From: Erythrobacter sp. SCSIO 43205
Lineage (GTDB): Bacteria; Pseudomonadota; Alphaproteobacteria; Sphingomonadales; Sphingomonadaceae
Direction of reading: 5' to 3'
Length of the DNA stretch: 64,000 nt
Assembly (NCBI RefSeq): GCF_019904235.1
Contig: NZ_CP063202.1
Span: forward strand, 1,364,001 to 1,428,000
Each line of letters begins with the position of its first letter. Position 1 is the first letter of the stretch. A program made the position numbers and the translations under genes. Positions 9,852-18,772 of this stretch are shown here, piece by piece. The notes below the pieces were generated by a model. The model was not told the origin of the DNA, searched no databases, and saw nothing but the letters and a program-made list of their open reading frames with translations.

Positions 9852-11597
9852 TCAAGATGCCAAGCGCAGATCGACCTTGCTGATCGAGGCGGGAGTGCTG
9901 TTCTCGATCTTGAACTCGGCGAACGAAGCGGCGAGTTGGCGTGCCTCGTGACGAAGGTTGGTCGTCGCTGCGCTGGTCTGTTCCACCATGGCTGCGTTTT
10001 GCTGGGTCATATCGTCCATCGCGTGAATGCCTTGTCCGACCTTCTTGAGTGCATGAGATTGCTCAGTCGCCCCGTTCGCAATGTTCGTCACAGAATCGGT
10101 GACGGCTGCGACGCGGCCAATGATCGTGTCGAGCGCTCCGCCCGTTTCATTGACCAATTCGACCCCAGTGCGAACGTGCTTGGCGACTGTGTCCACCCGC
10201 TCCTTGATCGCGCCTGCTGATTCCAGAGAGCGCTGCGCGAGGGCCCGGACTTCGGAGGCGACGACGGAGAAGCCTTTGCCGGTTTCCCCTGCGCGCGCTG
10301 CTTCTACCCCTGCATTGAGGGCAAGAAGATTGGTCTGAAACGCGATTGCATCGATCATCTCGTTGATCTTCGAGATTTCCGCACTCGCAGCCTGTGCCTC
10401 GTCCATGGCAGCAATCGCCTTTGCCACGACTGCGCCGCCGTTCTCGGCTTCGCCGCGAGCCTCGACCATCGCCGCGCTCACTTGAGCTGCAATCTCGGCA
10501 TATTCCTCGACCTGTGAACTGAGCCGCTTCATCGCATCGGCGGAAGATTGCAGATGAGACACCTGGATCTCACTGCGGTTCGCGAGGTCATTGGTCGCCT
10601 GCTGAATTTCGCCCGAAGCAAGGTCGATTGTCTCCACACTGCTCTGGACCCCGATCATAACCTGGCTGAGACGCTGCATGGCTTCGTTGAAGTCATCGGT
10701 CACATCAGTGAAACTGTCAGGCATATCGTGAAGGCGTACGGTAAGGTCCGCATTGGCAACAGCGGCAAGGCTCTGCCCGATTTTTGCCATCGCCTCTTCT
10801 CTTTCGCGCACTGATTTATCGCGTTCCTGAGCCGCGTTCCGGAACACCAGCATAGCCGCCGCCATTTCGCCCAGCTCATCCCGGCGATCAGTGCCCTGAA
10901 TATCGACCGTTGTGTTGCCTTGGGCGAGCACAGTCATGGTCTGCGTCATCTGAGCCACCGGCCTTGCAATCGAACGTGTGAGAGAGCGGCCAAGGAAAAG
11001 CGCGATCCCGATAATCGCAGCAGCGCCCAATCCCAGAGCCAGCCAACCCATGGTGACAACGGTTTCCTGACGTTCGCTTTGCTCGGTGATGGTGGCCTGG
11101 ATTGTGTCTCGCACCTCTCGCAATGGGAGTACAGCAGCGCTCACGAGCACCTTCTTGCCCGCCTCGCGGATTTCTTCCTGCGCCCTTGCGCGTTCGCCGG
11201 ACCTGACAATCGCAACATATTTGTCGCCCCAATCGCGCCGCCATTTCAGGGTTTCTTCACGCGATTCGCGAACCAGTGATTTAAGAGCGGGGTCTTCGAG
11301 GAGGTTCTCCAGCAGCGGCGATACGCGATCATAATCGTCTCGGCCCTCGTAATAGGATTTGAGATACAGCTCATCACCCGTGACGAGAAACCCGCGAAGC
11401 TGACTGTTTTGCCGCAAGAGGGAAGTCTCAAGCGTCAGAACATCGGCCAGAATTTCCTGACTTGCATTGTTTCGTGACGTCACGTTTGAGATCATCATCA
11501 GGCTGACGGCGCAAAAGATCATCACGACCGCCGCAGCGCCGATGAGGATTGCGAACGACACGCCCAGCCTGCGCGGAATTCGAAGGTTGTCCAACAC
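9852..11597 (-). CDS. Methyl-accepting chemotaxis protein with CHASE3 sensor
   Basis: This 581-residue inner-membrane chemoreceptor starts at GTG 11597. An N-terminal transmembrane helix (about 15-38) is followed by a CHASE3-type helical sensor (about 40-185), a second membrane helix (GWLALGLGAAAIIGIALFLG), a HAMP linker (210-265) and a long cytoplasmic coiled coil. The signalling tip is nearly invariant: IAFQTNLLALNAGVEAARAG, then GFSVVASEVRALAQRS. It would pass ligand or energy signals to CheA via CheW. No C-terminal CheR/CheB pentapeptide is present. It follows a TonB receptor gene on the same strand (gap about 92 bases), so cotranscription is possible. The ligand is unknown. Confidence 0.95.
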   Translation of the reverse strand: MLDNLRIPRRLGVSFAILIGAAAVVMIFCAVSLMMISNVTSRNNASQEILADVLTLETSLLRQNSQLRGFLVTGDELYLKSYYEGRDDYDRVSPLLENLLEDPALKSLVRESREETLKWRRDWGDKYVAIVRSGERARAQEEIREAGKKVLVSAAVLPLREVRDTIQATITEQSERQETVVTMGWLALGLGAAAIIGIALFLGRSLTRSIARPVAQMTQTMTVLAQGNTTVDIQGTDRRDELGEMAAAMLVFRNAAQERDKSVREREEAMAKIGQSLAAVANADLTVRLHDMPDSFTDVTDDFNEAMQRLSQVMIGVQSSVETIDLASGEIQQATNDLANRSEIQVSHLQSSADAMKRLSSQVEEYAEIAAQVSAAMVEARGEAENGGAVVAKAIAAMDEAQAASAEISKINEMIDAIAFQTNLLALNAGVEAARAGETGKGFSVVASEVRALAQRSLESAGAIKERVDTVAKHVRTGVELVNETGGALDTIIGRVAAVTDSVTNIANGATEQSHALKKVGQGIHAMDDMTQQNAAMVEQTSAATTNLRHEARQLAASFAEFKIENSTPASISKVDLRLAS

Positions 11598-11633
11598 GCT
11601 CTACTGCTCCCGGATAGTGTTTGCGAATAAGCA

Positions 11634-11678
11634 GCGCTGGCTCCTGACCGATCCGTGGTCAGAAAATTGAGCCAGCGC
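11634..11678 (-). other. Two-tier stem-loop in the 3' region of the TonB receptor transcript
   Basis: An outer perfect 10-bp stem (GCGCTGGCTC with GAGCCAGCGC) and an inner 6-bp stem (CTGACC with GGTCAG) are separated by a one-sided AT-rich bulge. It starts 12 bases after the receptor stop and ends 36 bases before the chemoreceptor start on the minus strand. No U-tract follows, so a 3'-protecting or attenuating structure is as plausible as a terminator. Confidence 0.45.
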
Positions 11679-11689
11679 CGCTAACTTCA

Positions 11690-14209
11690 TCAGAATGAAA
11701 AGCCGACAGATGCGGTCACGGTGCGACCGTTCATCACTTGCACATTGGTCAGCCCGTTTGCAGGAATGACCGCTGCCTGAAGGGAGACAATCGCGGTTTC
11801 GTCGAACACGTTGAAGACGTTCAGGCCGAGGGTAAGGTTGTCAGCCGGTTCGAAGGTCGCAAACGGGCTGACGAGCACATAGCCGGGCTGGACGAGGATA
11901 TTGGTGTCCTGCGCAAAGCTTTCTGCCGTAGCGTTGATGACCGCGCCAATGTTGAAGCGATCAAAATTGACTTGCGGACGGGCGAAAAATGCAAAGTCCG
12001 GAATATGGCGCGGCGTATTGCCGATCACCGCCGGGTTCAGGAAATCATCCGAAATTTCTGCATCGGTGTAGGATGCGCCGACTGCGATTGAGAACTGGCC
12101 TTTTTCGTAAGAACCTTCAAACTCGATCCCCTTGGCTTCGTAGTCGCGCTTGATCTGGACAACTTCTGCCTGACCGGATGCGTTACCAGATATTTGGAAA
12201 TTGCTTTCCTCGGTCGCCGCCCAAAAGCCAGTGACATACAGGCTGAGCGCATCAGTGCGGTATTTGAATCCGACTTCGGCCTGACGCACTTCGGTGAAGA
12301 CACCGATTTCTTCATCCGGCGCGCCGGTTGCCAGATTGAGGGTCGTTGGACCAACGGCGCTTGGCCCGTTTGCGCGTCCGCCGCGGCTATAGCGGCCAAA
12401 CACCGAAAACGGCTCCGACACGCGATAGTTGGCGCTTACCGAGTAGGAGACGTAGTCATATTCGTAATCGACGAAAGACGGCTGGCTGAGCGGATAAATC
12501 ACCACAGCGCTTTCGGGCAGGGAAAGCTGTCCGTCGCCGTTCAGATCAATCGGAGCGGAAGTGGGGCGACCGCCGCCAAATTGCGGTGATGTCACATTGC
12601 CGCTGACCGAACCATTGTCCCAGCGAACGCTGGCACCCAGAGCAAGCTTGCCAATCCTGTAATTCACTGAGCCATAGGGCGCGACAATATCGTACTCCAG
12701 ATCATAGCTGTTGTGGAATGTGAACGCCGGGATGCCTGCTGCAAAACCGTAAGCAAGAACGCCGGCATCCGTTACCGGAAAGCCGGTGGCCGTTGTGAAA
12801 TTCAACGGGGTAAGCGGCCCATCGGTGCCCAGATCGTTTACAGTGGTGGTAAAGCGCCAGAACATATCGACGCTCTGATTGGAGTTATACAGGCCAGCGG
12901 TGGTGGTAAGCACGCCGTCACCCACATTCCAAACGCGGCTTGCGCGAAGGTCGTTGGTCATGTTGTCCAGACCCTCAAGCTCGCCATTGGAGCGGAAGGT
13001 TGTCGCAATAAAGCGGTTATCGGTGACAAGGTTGCCTGCCTGCGGGCCGGTAGCAAAGCTTACCTGCGCGCCGGGACCAGCGATTAGGGTCGAGATGGTT
13101 GAAGCTGGTCCAAACAGGAAGGGCAGACTGTCATTGTAAGCGCCGGCTACATCCGAATATCGAAATTTGTTGGTGACCGTCCATCCGGCGACGTCGAATT
13201 TGGCCTCAAGGCCGACAGAACGCATTTCACCACGGATGCCTTCGCTTGCGTCAATGCGGCTTGGGTTGTTGTTGCGGTCAATTTCCGGATAAGCGGCGAC
13301 GAGTTGCGATGACAGGGCCCGGTCAAGAATGTCGAAACCTGCGACCTGATTGATTTCAACGTCTTCATTCGTCCCGCTCAGCGCTACGGGCAGGAGGCTG
13401 TAGTTGGGCTGACGATCATCAAGATACTTGCCGTAAAGCCGGATGTAACCGCCATCAAATTCGCGCGTGACGTTTGCTTTCACCTGGCCACCGCGAAACG
13501 CATTGTAGCCAACCTCACGCGGGCCTTCGCCTTCGCGGTAAAAACCGCCAACGTGGAAGCGCCAGTTTTCGCTGATCGGGGCACCATAGCTGAAGTCGAT
13601 GCGTTTGAGGTCATGGTCAAGTCCGCTTGAAAGCTGAACCATGCCGCCTTCGACCTCGCCAGTGCGCGAGATAAAGTTGACAACCCCGCCCGGTGAGTTG
13701 GAGGCGAAGGTAGAGGCAGAACCTCCACGGATGGACTGCACCTGAGCCAGACCAAGATCGGCGCGCAAGAACTGGTCAGAAGCGCCAAAACGGATGTCGC
13801 CAAATTCCAGAACGGGAAGGCCATCCTCTTGCAATTGCACCCACTTTGATCCGTCAGCGGCAAGAGGTAATCCGCGGATTGTGATGGCGGAAAAGCCGTC
13901 AATATCTGCTGTCTCGGACCTGAAACCGGGAATGTTTTGCAAGATGCCCGCGACCGAGCTTACTGACAGATTGCGCAGTTCTTCATCGCTCAAAACGCTC
14001 GCGGAAATGGCGGTGTCGAGCATATCGCGGCCCTTGGCGACGCCCGTGGTGAATGCCCGGCGCGGGGCGCTGGCTTTCTCGCCATGCTCATCGCTTGGGG
14101 CTGCTGCAGCACTTGAAGAAGAAGTCTCTGCCCCGCTTTCTTCAGCCAGAACGGCCGTGTGTGATGTAGTGGCGAGAAGGGTTGCAAAGAAAATGGTGCG
14201 CGTACGCAT
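11690..14209 (-). CDS. TonB-dependent outer-membrane receptor
   Basis: This complete 839-residue receptor has a signal peptide (MRTRTIFFATLLATTSHTAV, cleaved near VLAEES). The plug domain is at about 60-180 (NIPGFRSETADIDGFSAITI, SIRGGSASTFASNSPGGVVN), and a 22-strand-type barrel ends in the outer-membrane-sorting residues VGFSF. GGGAG precedes the ATG. The protein would take up a siderophore, carbohydrate or other large ligand using TonB energy. The following chemoreceptor gene on the same strand hints at a nutrient-sensing link, but ligand specificity cannot be inferred. A DUF2332 gene is divergent. Confidence 0.95.
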   Translation of the reverse strand: MRTRTIFFATLLATTSHTAVLAEESGAETSSSSAAAAPSDEHGEKASAPRRAFTTGVAKGRDMLDTAISASVLSDEELRNLSVSSVAGILQNIPGFRSETADIDGFSAITIRGLPLAADGSKWVQLQEDGLPVLEFGDIRFGASDQFLRADLGLAQVQSIRGGSASTFASNSPGGVVNFISRTGEVEGGMVQLSSGLDHDLKRIDFSYGAPISENWRFHVGGFYREGEGPREVGYNAFRGGQVKANVTREFDGGYIRLYGKYLDDRQPNYSLLPVALSGTNEDVEINQVAGFDILDRALSSQLVAAYPEIDRNNNPSRIDASEGIRGEMRSVGLEAKFDVAGWTVTNKFRYSDVAGAYNDSLPFLFGPASTISTLIAGPGAQVSFATGPQAGNLVTDNRFIATTFRSNGELEGLDNMTNDLRASRVWNVGDGVLTTTAGLYNSNQSVDMFWRFTTTVNDLGTDGPLTPLNFTTATGFPVTDAGVLAYGFAAGIPAFTFHNSYDLEYDIVAPYGSVNYRIGKLALGASVRWDNGSVSGNVTSPQFGGGRPTSAPIDLNGDGQLSLPESAVVIYPLSQPSFVDYEYDYVSYSVSANYRVSEPFSVFGRYSRGGRANGPSAVGPTTLNLATGAPDEEIGVFTEVRQAEVGFKYRTDALSLYVTGFWAATEESNFQISGNASGQAEVVQIKRDYEAKGIEFEGSYEKGQFSIAVGASYTDAEISDDFLNPAVIGNTPRHIPDFAFFARPQVNFDRFNIGAVINATAESFAQDTNILVQPGYVLVSPFATFEPADNLTLGLNVFNVFDETAIVSLQAAVIPANGLTNVQVMNGRTVTASVGFSF

Positions 14210-14394
14210 GAATAAAACACTCCCGTGTGGCGTTAAGCTGTGATGGGAGCAGCGAAATAGTCACGCCGAATTAACCAAGGCGCAGGCCGGATATTCGTAG
14301 GATTACGGGGGCGAAGTGTGTCGGTTGTATCCTATGGGAAACCGCGTGGTCATGGGTTTTGGATGCGTTTGGCATACTGACCTAGTGCAGCTTC

Positions 14395-15549
14395 ATGCTA
14401 AAAGCTTGCGCATCAATCCAGCACGTCGAACTTCAGTCAGAATGGTCAGCCAGTTACACCGCTGATAGCGACAGGGTGGTGCGCCAATTCCAGCTCGAAG
14501 CGGACAAGGCGCAGTTGTTCGATCGGCCTATAACCGCGCAACTGCTTGATGCTGTGTCTACTGCGATCACGCGAGCGCCTTTAATTCATGCGCGGCTTTT
14601 GACCTGGCCGGGCGATCTTTCGTCCGATGCGGTTGCCTTTCGCCTTAACGGGGCCCTCCAGTCGCTTTACAATAGCCGCAAGGCCGACTGTCTTGAGATG
14701 ATTTACGGCAAGAGGGCAGGCGCAACAGATGTGGACCGCATCGCCCTTGTCGAAAGCCTTGCAAACATCCTGCGCAGCGAGGCCGATTATATCAACGCAT
14801 GGCTCGACCATCCAACGCAGACAAACGAGGTTGGGCGCTGCGTTGGTTTAGCTGCGGTTCTGTCTTCCTTGAGCTTTTCTGGCGGGGGCAGTGCAGGAAT
14901 GCCATTTGAGGTTCTCGAAATAGGCTCCAGTGCTGGCTTGAACCTGAATTTTTCTCGCTATGGCATCAAGATGGGCGAAGAAGAGATTTTGCACCCTGCA
15001 AGCGCGTTAATCCTGTCCCCTAAGTGGATCGGTAAACCTGTCCCAGCTGTGCCAATCGAAGTGATGAGGGCGATTGGTGTGGATATTCATCCGTTGGATG
15101 CCTCCAAACCTTCTCATCGGGACAAATTGCAAGCTTATATCTGGCCTGACGATGATCTGCGCCGCGAACGGCTGCGACGCGCTTTGAAGATTGCCAGCGC
15201 AGCGCCGCCTATCGTTGAACAGGGGTGTGCCAGTCGATGGATTAACGAACAACTCATTGCCCCGCAGCAATGCGGCACGTGCCGTGTGGTGTTTCATTCC
15301 ATGGCATTGCAGTACATCGGCGCAGACCAGCGCCATTCAATCGAACGGGCGCTCAACGATGCTGGACGCTGTGCTGAGGCATCAAGACCGCTCGTGCGCA
15401 TTGGCATCGAATGGGACCGTCCGCGAAGCGTTGTCGAAGTCACATCGACAATCTGGGACGCAGGTCCAAGGTCGGGCGAAAGCAGAGTGGTTGCCCATTG
15501 CCACCCTTACGGCGAGTGGTTCCATTGGTTTGGACTGCGAGACGATTAA
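14395..15549 (+). CDS. DUF2332 domain-containing protein
   Basis: This 384-residue protein is recognisable as DUF2332 by ARLLTWPGDLSSDAVAFRLN, the FEVLEIGSSAGLNLNFSRYG segment and the HSMALQYI and GIEWDRP segments. The Gly-rich EIGSSAGLN stretch resembles a SAM-dependent methyltransferase motif I, but no enzymatic activity is established for the family. The ribosome site before ATG 14395 is weak. It is flanked by a divergent TonB receptor gene and a convergent DEAD-box helicase gene, so it is probably monocistronic. Confidence 0.85.
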   Translation: MLKACASIQHVELQSEWSASYTADSDRVVRQFQLEADKAQLFDRPITAQLLDAVSTAITRAPLIHARLLTWPGDLSSDAVAFRLNGALQSLYNSRKADCLEMIYGKRAGATDVDRIALVESLANILRSEADYINAWLDHPTQTNEVGRCVGLAAVLSSLSFSGGGSAGMPFEVLEIGSSAGLNLNFSRYGIKMGEEEILHPASALILSPKWIGKPVPAVPIEVMRAIGVDIHPLDASKPSHRDKLQAYIWPDDDLRRERLRRALKIASAAPPIVEQGCASRWINEQLIAPQQCGTCRVVFHSMALQYIGADQRHSIERALNDAGRCAEASRPLVRIGIEWDRPRSVVEVTSTIWDAGPRSGESRVVAHCHPYGEWFHWFGLRDD

Positions 15550-15630
15550 CCGCAAAGAAGGTGGGAAAAGGCAAAATCGCACGTCACAAGAGTTAGTGAC
15601 GCAGCATTGAGGCTATTCCAGCACGAGGCG

Positions 15631-17421
15631 TCAGCTGCGCTTTTTCCTTTGTGCGTGTTTTGGCGTTGCTTTGCGTGGCTTGCCCGGCCGTTCGCCTTGC
15701 TTGCCTTTGGCCCTGTCAAACTTCTTGAACTTCGGTTTTGCTTTCACCCGTGGCTTGTCAAACTTGCGGTCGGCGCGGCCTTGCTTGCGGTTGCCCTTGG
15801 CTGCATCGCGTGGTCCGGTTTGTGACCTTTCAATCACCACAGGGTCTTCATCACTGTCGGTTTGCACCGGGCGAGCGGCAGCGGCGGCAAACTTGTCGGC
15901 GATCTGGCTGGGGATCTGGAAGTAAGTCTCATCGGGCCCAATACGGATCGCGCCGACTTCGTTGCGGGTAATATGCCCCCGGCGGCACAGCAGCGGCAAA
16001 ATCCATCGCGGATCGGCATTCTGACGCCGGCCCAGCTCCATGCGAAACCACACGGTATCCTCAAACCCGGGGCGATGCCGTTCCTTTTGCGCGGCGCGGC
16101 GTGCCTCGGGCGTGTTGGCGATCAAGTCTTCTGGTTCGGGGAGGGATGCGCGGTGAGCCTGCACCAGCATAGCAGCGATTTCAGCGGGCGTTCTTTCCGC
16201 AAGGAGTTGGTCAGCCAACTCTTTATCGCTCTCATCCACTTCAACAGGGGCGAGCAGCTTTTCCAAAAGCCGTTCCCGGTCTTTGGCCTTGATCGCGTCT
16301 CGGTCTGGCGCGTCGGTCCAATTGGCGTTGATTTTCGCATGGCGCAGCATCGATTCCACGCGCCGGCGCCGGGAGAAAGGTACGATCAGGACTGCTGTGC
16401 CCTTCTTACCGGCACGGCCAGTCCGGCCCGAACGGTGCTGCAAGGTTTCGGCATCGCGCGGTATCTCAACATGGACGACAAGGCTTAGCGTTGGCAGGTC
16501 AATCCCTCGCGCTGCAACATCGGTGGCAACGCACACGCGCGCGCGTCTGTCTCGCAGCGCCTGCAACGCCTGATTGCGTTCCGACTGCGAATGCTCACCC
16601 GACAGCGCGACAACGGCAAAGCCGCGCTCCTGCAAGGTCGCGTGCAAATGGCGCACCTTCTCGCGCGTTGCGCAGAACAGGATCGCCGTTTCCGCTTCGT
16701 GATAGCGCAGGAGATTGACGACCGCATTCTCCACCTCAGGCGGCGATATGGTCACCGCTTCATAAGAGATGTCATTATGGCCGCGCCCTTCGCTGATCGT
16801 GGCTATGCGAAGCGCGTCGCGTTGGTAACGCCGCGCAAGCGCTTCGATTGGGCGGGGCATGGTTGCAGAGAACAGCAAGGTGCGCCGCGTGTCGGGCGTT
16901 GCATCAAGGATCTCTTCAAGCTCCTCACGAAAGCCCATGTCCAGCATCTCGTCGGCTTCATCGAGCACGACCGTTTTCAACGCAGACAAGTCCAACGCGC
17001 CGCGCTCAAGATGGTCGCGCAGCCTGCCTGGAGTGCCGACCACGATGGTTGCCCCTGACCGCAGGACCTTGCGTTCTGCCTGGGGGTTCATGCCGCCAAC
17101 ACAAGTCGCGATCCGCGCACCGGTTTTGCCATAGAGCCATGTGAGCTCACGGCTGACCTGCAAGGCAAGCTCGCGCGTCGGCGCGATGATAAGGGCAAGC
17201 GGCCTTTCCGAAAAAGCGAGGCTGTCTCCATCTTCCAGCAATTGCTCGGCCATAGCGAGGCCAAAAGCGATTGTTTTGCCTGATCCGGTCTGCGCTGAGA
17301 CGATCAGATCGCGCCCCGACGCTTCTGGCTGCATGACCTCTGCCTGCACCGGAGTGGCTGTCTCGTATCCGCGCTGCGAGAGGGCAGCCTGAAGGCTGGG
17401 GGGAAGGGTGGGGAAATTCAT
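15631..17421 (-). CDS. DEAD-box ATP-dependent RNA helicase with DbpA-type RNA-binding domain
   Basis: This 596-residue protein has all the helicase motifs: Q motif (ATPVQAEVM), Walker A (AQTGSGKT), PTRELALQ, TPGRL, DEAD box (VLDEADEML), SAT (LFSATMP), TDVAARGIDLP and HRSGRTGRAGKKG. After the two RecA domains (to about 370) comes a linker, then a DbpA-like RRM fold (about 445-520, with RNEVGAIRIGPDETYFQIP). The tail is very basic (530-596). It would remodel rRNA or mRNA duplexes, perhaps in ribosome assembly or cold response. It is larger than E. coli DbpA because of the linker and tail. Confidence 0.95.
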   Translation of the reverse strand: MNFPTLPPSLQAALSQRGYETATPVQAEVMQPEASGRDLIVSAQTGSGKTIAFGLAMAEQLLEDGDSLAFSERPLALIIAPTRELALQVSRELTWLYGKTGARIATCVGGMNPQAERKVLRSGATIVVGTPGRLRDHLERGALDLSALKTVVLDEADEMLDMGFREELEEILDATPDTRRTLLFSATMPRPIEALARRYQRDALRIATISEGRGHNDISYEAVTISPPEVENAVVNLLRYHEAETAILFCATREKVRHLHATLQERGFAVVALSGEHSQSERNQALQALRDRRARVCVATDVAARGIDLPTLSLVVHVEIPRDAETLQHRSGRTGRAGKKGTAVLIVPFSRRRRVESMLRHAKINANWTDAPDRDAIKAKDRERLLEKLLAPVEVDESDKELADQLLAERTPAEIAAMLVQAHRASLPEPEDLIANTPEARRAAQKERHRPGFEDTVWFRMELGRRQNADPRWILPLLCRRGHITRNEVGAIRIGPDETYFQIPSQIADKFAAAAARPVQTDSDEDPVVIERSQTGPRDAAKGNRKQGRADRKFDKPRVKAKPKFKKFDRAKGKQGERPGKPRKATPKHAQRKKRS

Positions 17422-17654
17422 TGCTTCGGCCTAAAATAAGAGGGGGCGCGCCGCTTGCGTAAGAGTGCCAAGCGATCTTTGCATATTGAGTGCCGAAGCA
17501 GTCGATTGTGCGTGCGAGCCGCCCCTATAGGCCGAGAAATCGGTTATGGCTTGCGAAAAATGGGATGTGCTTGATTTGACTGGCTTTGCCGGGCGCCTAT
17601 TCATTTGGCGGCTCACTTGCCGCCCCTCAAAAATGCCCGGCGAAGTCCCGGAGT

Positions 17655-18530
17655 TTAGTCCGAATTGCCCACTTCTTCGCCCACATCCTTGCCCAATGGC
17701 ACCTTCTCCTTGAAGGTGTGGGTGATGTAGGGGAACGGAATTTCAATACCCGCATCATCAAGGCCGCGTTTGATCGCGCGAACAACCTTATCCTTGCTTT
17801 CCCAGCCATCTCGCGGAGTAGCGCCTGCCCACCATCTCACAAGGAAATCCACGCTGGACGAGTTGAATTCCTTGGCAAAAATGTCGAGCGTTTGGTCCTT
17901 ATCGACCTCTTCAACACTCATCACAGCCTTGCGAATGACTTCGGCGGCCTCGTCAAGGTCGGTGTCGTAGGAAACGCCGACGACAACATCGTGGCGGCGC
18001 TGCTCTTTATCCGTGAAAATCTCTACCGGGTTTTTGAAAAGGATCGAATTAGGCACGACTGTAAGCTCGCCTGACAAACGGCGCACATGGGTTTCGCGCA
18101 AGGTCACGTGCTCAACCTTGCCTGTGATGCCTTCGCACTCGATCACATCGCCAATGCGCATTTTCTTGCGCAGCATGATGAGAACGCCGGCCATGAAGTT
18201 TTCAAAAATATCCTGAAAGGCAAAGCCAATCGCGACCGCGCCAACGCCAAGACCTGCGAGCAGGCTTGCAGGTGTGAGGCTTGGCACGACAACCATCGCT
18301 GCGACCATGACCCCGACGAGCCAGATGCCAAGGCGAGTTAGAGTAACCGCAAGATCACGCAGCGATTTGCGCAAATCCGTAGAGCCCGCCAGCTTGCCGA
18401 CAATCGCGCTGGAAAAGCGTGCGATCAACGCAGTAATCAACAGTATCACGACCGCAATCGCCAGTGCGGGAAGTGTCTCAATCGCGCCTGTGGCCATTGA
18501 TCGTAATTGTTCTGTGAGAGTTGCTATCAT
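17655..18530 (-). CDS. MscS-family mechanosensitive channel
   Basis: I chose ATG 18530 (291 residues), because AAAGGA precedes it and the protein then begins just before its first membrane helix; the open frame extends upstream to 18743 without protein-like content. Three membrane helices are visible: TLPALAIAVVILLITALIARF, IWLVGVMVAAMVVVPSL and the pore-lining LGVGAVAIGFAFQDIFEN helix. The beta domain follows (KMRIGDVIECEGITGKVEHV, VVPNSILF). It would release solutes on hypo-osmotic shock from the inner membrane. The gene is divergent from mmsA. Confidence 0.92.
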   Translation of the reverse strand: MIATLTEQLRSMATGAIETLPALAIAVVILLITALIARFSSAIVGKLAGSTDLRKSLRDLAVTLTRLGIWLVGVMVAAMVVVPSLTPASLLAGLGVGAVAIGFAFQDIFENFMAGVLIMLRKKMRIGDVIECEGITGKVEHVTLRETHVRRLSGELTVVPNSILFKNPVEIFTDKEQRRHDVVVGVSYDTDLDEAAEVIRKAVMSVEEVDKDQTLDIFAKEFNSSSVDFLVRWWAGATPRDGWESKDKVVRAIKRGLDDAGIEIPFPYITHTFKEKVPLGKDVGEEVGNSD

Positions 18531-18772
18531 GCGGTAAACCCGGTCCTTTCTTTCCCCACTAACCCAAGCGGCCCCTCGTGGTTCCTTTATCTGCGCAAGA
18601 AGGAGCCAGATTTTACGTCTTTGGTGCATGGTGCGATGCGGCCCCGATGAAGGGGAGGACCACGCCTGCCGCGTGAACCCATCCATTGTCGCAGTTGAGC
18701 GATTTGCATAATTGCGGCTCATGGCACCCATACAAAAGCACAACGCTCGAACGGATTGGAAAGAAGTTTATC

